Positions 23,927 to 27,508 of a stretch of DNA of 27,508 nt are shown here, one piece after another. The DNA is from a virus. Position 1 is the stretch's first letter. The number at the start of each line of letters is the position of its first letter. The position numbers and the translations under genes are program-made. The DNA is taken from the IMG/VR virus record IMGVR_UViG_3300031565_002986, positions 1 to 27,508 of that record; one strand, 5' to 3'. The notes under the pieces are model-generated. The model did no database searches and had not been told where the DNA came from. It was given only the letters and a program-made list of their open reading frames with translations.

Positions 23927-25234
23927 ATGGCTATCAACTACACAACCCTGTTCGGTGATATTGGTGAGGTCGTTCTCGCAGTCGAAGAGATCGAAGCGAT
24001 GATGGTCACCGTTGAAGCGAGACGAACTTCAATGATCACACAGTTCGACACAAGCGGAGTTACACCACTTATCAATCAGATCAACACTACGTTCAACGGG
24101 ATAATCCAGCAGATGGAGTCGATGATCAGTCAACTGATCTTCGTTGCTGATGCAAGACTCAAGGATCGGGAAACCGTATTGGAGCAACTTCCAAAACTTG
24201 TGAGCACCAACACTGACAATGTGATGGTTGAATTGATTTCTGACATGATAACCAATTCAGAAACTGTAAAAGAATCTACTGCCAGCGCAACGCTTTCGAG
24301 TCAGGATACTACCAATACTGACGCAGGTGATCTGATTATCACGAAATTGGTCCCTGGTAATATTGCTCCCGGTCAGGGGTTCAAACAGAACAGATTCCTT
24401 GCAGGTGAGGACAGTGAACTCCCATTGGTGGACACAGTTACAGTAGTATGTACCACTGATTCCCAACAACGCGCTTCTCTGGGAGGAGAGACCTTTACCG
24501 TATCAGGAATCCAGCCTCAACAGCAGACACCGTTTGCCAGCAATCAGGGAGGGAACAGGGGAACATTGTCATTGCGGGTAGGAAACTCAAACAACCGCAT
24601 TACCAACTTCTTCAATACATTCTCGGTCACCGATACCCCTGATGACTGGACGATTGTTGCAGGGACTCCGACAACCGATTTCATGGAAGAGACAACAGAC
24701 ATATTCGATGATGACTCTGCGCTACGGTTCAACTTTGGAACCACCCCCGCTCTCTCCTACAACATCTACAGCATCCTTACTCCCGGAGAAGTCATGGTCC
24801 TGTACTACTATCTCAAGCGGGATGCCACTGCTGCCGGGACATTGACGATGCTCTTACAGATCGACGGAGTTACCATTGCAACGCAGGCTATCAGTATTGG
24901 TGCTGCGCAGGACGACTGGTTCAAGTACAGTTATGTGTTTGTTGTCCCTGACGATATTGGACTCGATGACGGAACCACATTCCTCAAGTTTACATCTGGA
25001 GTTACTACCGCTGATGTTCTCATTGATGGTGGTGTACTGACTCCCATGACCTACTTCGGAGGGATAGGACTTGCAGTATCCAGAGGCTTTGAGAAGTTCC
25101 TGATTGATGATGAATTCATCGTTGCCTACACCAATGATGAAGCAGGGAAGTTCCAACGATTCTTCACAAGAGCGTTCGGTTGGCAACTGCCAAGCATCAC
25201 TTCAACGTCAGAGACGATCAGCGAACCTAGTTAG
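23927..25234 (+). CDS. Virion-associated appendage protein with beta-sandwich domain, only plus-strand gene
   Basis: The 435-residue product has a helical N-terminal part (about 1-120, with EIEAMMVTVEARRTSMITQF and repeated Ile/Met heptads) that could form a trimeric coiled-coil stalk. A linker follows, then a beta-sandwich (about 229-376, with TFSVTDTPDDWTIVAG, VLYYYLKRDATAAGTLTMLL and DVLIDGGVLTPM) resembling carbohydrate-binding jelly rolls. The C-terminus is a mixed tail. No signal peptide is seen. An AGGAG box lies 10 bases before the ATG. The gene runs against all its neighbours, faces the terminase, and its TAG overlaps the terminase TAA in TTAG. A head fibre or capsid-attached appendage is plausible; the role is inferred from shape alone. 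Confidence 0.7.
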   Translation: MAINYTTLFGDIGEVVLAVEEIEAMMVTVEARRTSMITQFDTSGVTPLINQINTTFNGIIQQMESMISQLIFVADARLKDRETVLEQLPKLVSTNTDNVMVELISDMITNSETVKESTASATLSSQDTTNTDAGDLIITKLVPGNIAPGQGFKQNRFLAGEDSELPLVDTVTVVCTTDSQQRASLGGETFTVSGIQPQQQTPFASNQGGNRGTLSLRVGNSNNRITNFFNTFSVTDTPDDWTIVAGTPTTDFMEETTDIFDDDSALRFNFGTTPALSYNIYSILTPGEVMVLYYYLKRDATAAGTLTMLLQIDGVTIATQAISIGAAQDDWFKYSYVFVVPDDIGLDDGTTFLKFTSGVTTADVLIDGGVLTPMTYFGGIGLAVSRGFEKFLIDDEFIVAYTNDEAGKFQRFFTRAFGWQLPSITSTSETISEPS

Positions 25235-26823
25235 TGCCCAATCTGTTTGTACCTGTTCCTTGGCATCACTGTGATCGGGATATCAGAGTATTGAACCGCA
25301 CTGGTCATGAAGTAATCATCAGGTGACCCTGCGTTCTCCCACTTCACATGGTTAGCCGCATGAGCCAACGTATCAATAATATCATCCGTCTCCTGTGGGT
25401 GGCCCTGCCATGTAAAGATCTCTTCTTCCGCATCACCCAACCATGATGGGTTGCCCCAAGGGAACCAGATTCTCCCGGACTTCATCTGTATGATCGAGTT
25501 AGTTGAGTTAACCAATTTGTCCTTATCCTTATGCAACCCCTCGATGTTCATCCCCATCCTTGCTGCAAACTGACTGACACCCTTACCAACTCCATTCTCC
25601 TCTACAATCGCAACTGATGGTTGCCACATCTCGTACTGGTTCCTGAGTTCATCCACAACCTCCGGGATCTCCTCCCTAAACCTAATCATGTGCAAAAACA
25701 ACAAGTTGAAGCATGTTGTCAACGCCCATGTAGAGATCACACTCCATGATGGGTTCTTAACCTTGGTGGGAAACAGATCAACATCCCCTGGTCCTTCCTC
25801 GGACGTCGTAGCGCTATCAATGGTCTGAAATATCTCCTGAATATCTGTACGCATATCCAGACCTCTCCCACTGAAATTTGGGCCCAAGTACAGCAGTTCA
25901 CCCCTAATGCTGTAGTACCTTGCCCAATGCTTCTTGTATCGTGCATTGGCTACAACACCCCACGATCCCTCAACCAGAGCTTCATAGAGTTCAGCGGACA
26001 ACTTCTGCTTGAGTCGTGCTTCGTAAGCCTTGTGATCGAGGTACGGGTTATCCTTGTACGTCGAGGGGATGAAGGGTCTCTTGGGATCTTTTCCAATCCA
26101 CCTGACCTTGACTCCCTTCTCTGCTGCTTCCTCCTCAGTCATGTCAGGACTAATCTTGAACTTCCTTTTAACCCATGCAAAACCTATCCCATCCGGGTTA
26201 CACGTACTACGCATCCTGATCGGGACCATCTTAGCCCACTGGCACAACTGGCAGTTGTCATAATAGATCGGATCATCACCCGCATCCCTCTCCGTATGCA
26301 GGGGACAAACACACTTACGCAATCGAGTGAACAGGTAGTCATAATCACGTTCCGCATGTTGCGTCACTTCATCGAAGTACACACCCTGAACCTCAATCCC
26401 CTGATATCTCGTATAGGCATTACTCTCTCCGATGTACCCAAACTGCACACAAGCATCCACCATCCTCTCCCCTGATGGGCTGAACGTAGGGTAGAGAAAC
26501 TTATGAGTCGATGCTTCATACCTGACCTCCTTGGTTCTCAGGAACGGCATCATCCAGTTCATCATCCGGTCCAAGAGCGCACCACTCTGCTTCAAGTCAG
26601 TCAGAGTCTTACGAAGAATTAAACATGCGTAACCAGGGACAGTGACGTACTCCAGAGCCAAGTCAAGAATCACATCACTCTTACCTCCTCCAAGAGCGCC
26701 ACCCATGAGCGCTTCATCATGAGGGAGCATCTTCAACGCCATCTGCTTCGGGAACGGAGTATGCGGCATGTACTTGTTACGTCGAGGTTTAACAAGTCCA
26801 GCCAATAGATCGAGATCACTCAC
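25231..26823 (-). CDS. terL: Terminase large subunit (DNA packaging ATPase/nuclease)
   Basis: I start this at a GTG at 26823, 8 bases after GGAGG; the longer TTG start would overlap that ribosome site. The 530-residue product has a Walker A P-loop GALGGGKS (42-49), Walker B VYFDE (148-152) and a coupling motif STCNP (206-210). The C-terminal nuclease has candidate acidic residues Asp336 (TIDSA), Glu408/409 (VEENG) and Asp480/481 (ETDDIID). Between Walker B and the coupling motif is a Cys-rich insert, C171-x-C173-x2-H176 ... C191-x2-C194, which could bind zinc. It motors DNA into the prohead and cuts concatemers. It overlaps the preceding small gene by GTGAGTGA. No separate small terminase subunit is evident. 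Confidence 0.92.
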   Translation of the reverse strand: MSDLDLLAGLVKPRRNKYMPHTPFPKQMALKMLPHDEALMGGALGGGKSDVILDLALEYVTVPGYACLILRKTLTDLKQSGALLDRMMNWMMPFLRTKEVRYEASTHKFLYPTFSPSGERMVDACVQFGYIGESNAYTRYQGIEVQGVYFDEVTQHAERDYDYLFTRLRKCVCPLHTERDAGDDPIYYDNCQLCQWAKMVPIRMRSTCNPDGIGFAWVKRKFKISPDMTEEEAAEKGVKVRWIGKDPKRPFIPSTYKDNPYLDHKAYEARLKQKLSAELYEALVEGSWGVVANARYKKHWARYYSIRGELLYLGPNFSGRGLDMRTDIQEIFQTIDSATTSEEGPGDVDLFPTKVKNPSWSVISTWALTTCFNLLFLHMIRFREEIPEVVDELRNQYEMWQPSVAIVEENGVGKGVSQFAARMGMNIEGLHKDKDKLVNSTNSIIQMKSGRIWFPWGNPSWLGDAEEEIFTWQGHPQETDDIIDTLAHAANHVKWENAGSPDDYFMTSAVQYSDIPITVMPRNRYKQIGH

Positions 26824-27112
26824 CCAGTTTCCCTCCAAATGATTGGGCTTTGGCTATTGCTGCCTTGGCGATATTGACTATACCGCTAAACTCTGCAAGT
26901 GTTCCAGCTATTGCCGTTTGGTGCTTAACGATCGCCTCTAACGCTGCTAGTAGTTCAGCGTTGATTGACATCAGTTGCTTGACCGCATCCCGCAAGTCAA
27001 TTTTCGTTTGATCGCAACAGTTTCCGCTATCAATCCAATCGTCCGTCAAAACTCCAATAGCTTCTTGTATTGGCCGATTCTTGCCTTCGCAGTAGATAGT
27101 TAATTCACTCAC
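26816..27112 (-). CDS. Small helical protein before terminase, possible small subunit
   Basis: The 98-residue product starts at a GTG with a GGGGAG box 5 bases upstream. It has a Cys-containing first third (TIYCEGKNRP and DSGNCCDQTK) and then a long Ala/Leu/Ile-rich helical stretch, QLMSINAELLAALEAIVKHQ, that looks like a coiled coil. It lies directly in front of the large terminase and shares an 8-base overlap with it, which is where a small terminase subunit is usually found. It lacks a visible DNA-binding helix-turn-helix, so this is only a suggestion. It may instead be an unrelated small phage protein. Confidence 0.65.
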   Translation of the reverse strand: MSELTIYCEGKNRPIQEAIGVLTDDWIDSGNCCDQTKIDLRDAVKQLMSINAELLAALEAIVKHQTAIAGTLAEFSGIVNIAKAAIAKAQSFGGKLGE

Positions 27113-27491
27113 TTTGTCTCCCCTGTGGTTGGGCGTTGGCTATTGCTATTGCCCACGGGAATGGTTTCCATTCCTTGAACGTGGTCACATCCACGCCGAA
27201 AATAGTAGACATGGCCCTTGCCGCTGCTCGATTGCCTTGTTCGTGCGATGCACCTTCGTCTTGGTACGGCATCGCAATGTTGCAATGCCAGCTCCAAGCG
27301 TAGGATTCGTCCCGCTGGATCGCTGCCTTGAGAACCTCAAAAGCCTCTATCGGCTGGGTTGGATCAAGCATACCAGTCGGGCCACAATGGAACCCTGTTC
27401 TCTTAGTTGCCGGTGATTCACCCTCACTGCAATCGTATTCCGGGTCATCAGACCAACCACAACAAGGACAGCCCCACGGTCCATGAATCAC
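27105..27491 (-). CDS. Conserved phage hypothetical protein with Cys-rich N-terminus
   Basis: The 128-residue product begins MIHGPWGCPCCGWSDDPEYD, with Cys8, Cys10, Cys11, Cys21 and a later His-Cys, suggesting a small zinc-binding or redox knuckle. The second half has SWHCNIAMPYQDEGASHEQG (67-86), followed by NRAAARAMSTIFGVD. I recognise this general type from other phages as a conserved protein without known function; the His/Cys and Asp/Glu pair in the second half could bind a metal. A TGA two codons before the ATG shows that this start is the first possible. The stop overlaps the next gene in GTGAGTGA. Confidence 0.7.
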   Translation of the reverse strand: MIHGPWGCPCCGWSDDPEYDCSEGESPATKRTGFHCGPTGMLDPTQPIEAFEVLKAAIQRDESYAWSWHCNIAMPYQDEGASHEQGNRAAARAMSTIFGVDVTTFKEWKPFPWAIAIANAQPQGRQSE

Positions 27492-27508
27492 ACCAACCCC
27501 AACGTCGA

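Noticed and set aside
25927-26475. Plus-strand frame of 182 codons inside the terminase gene
   Set aside because: The terminase on the minus strand has full catalytic motifs across this stretch; the plus frame has no ribosome site.

Overview
The window is a stretch of a tailed double-stranded DNA phage (Caudoviricetes) or prophage. It is packed almost entirely with packaging, head, tail and adsorption genes. All genes but one lie on the minus strand, so transcription runs from the right end of the window to the left. A tail tube, a short tape-measure-like protein and a frameshifted tail-assembly chaperone point to a long-tailed phage, most likely siphovirus-like, with no contractile sheath seen. 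There is no integrase, replication, lysis or tRNA gene here. The host cannot be read from the sequence; one secreted protein has the look of envelope proteins of marine or planctomycete-type bacteria, which is only a weak hint.

Layout in the direction of transcription (right to left). (1) 27491-25231: two small genes and the large terminase, joined by identical GTGAGTGA stop/start overlaps. (2) 25234-23927: one gene on the plus strand, encoding a structural-looking protein with a beta-sandwich domain; its stop codon overlaps that of the terminase. (3) 23831-20489: prohead protease/scaffold, decoration protein and major capsid protein, closed by a strong intrinsic terminator. (4) 20322-9714: an adsorption cassette of about 10.6 kb that starts with a signal-peptide protein, followed by two beta-helix tailspikes (one with a glycosidase-like C-terminal domain), two small structural proteins and a 1245-residue repetitive fibre. 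(5) 9714-6878: head-tail connector, neck and tail-completion proteins and tail tube. (6) 6868-1612: tape-measure-like protein, a large unknown structural protein, the tail-assembly chaperone with a -1 frameshift site, and the portal. (7) 1611-1421: a 191-base leader with a good sigma70-like promoter and unusual alternating-dinucleotide tracts, then a large structural gene cut off by the left edge of the window.

The genes work together as a virion assembly line. The terminase packages DNA through the portal into a capsid built with the protease/scaffold, decoration protein and capsid protein. Connector and completion proteins join head to tail, and the spikes and fibre recognise and probably digest surface polysaccharide. 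Gene order is unusual. The adsorption cassette splits the head genes from the neck genes. The portal sits about 22 kb downstream of the terminase, directly after the tail chaperone. The chaperone comes after, not before, the tape measure. Most internal junctions are TAATG, ATGA or TAAATG contacts, which suggests translational coupling over long operons. No gap between genes exceeds 300 bases.
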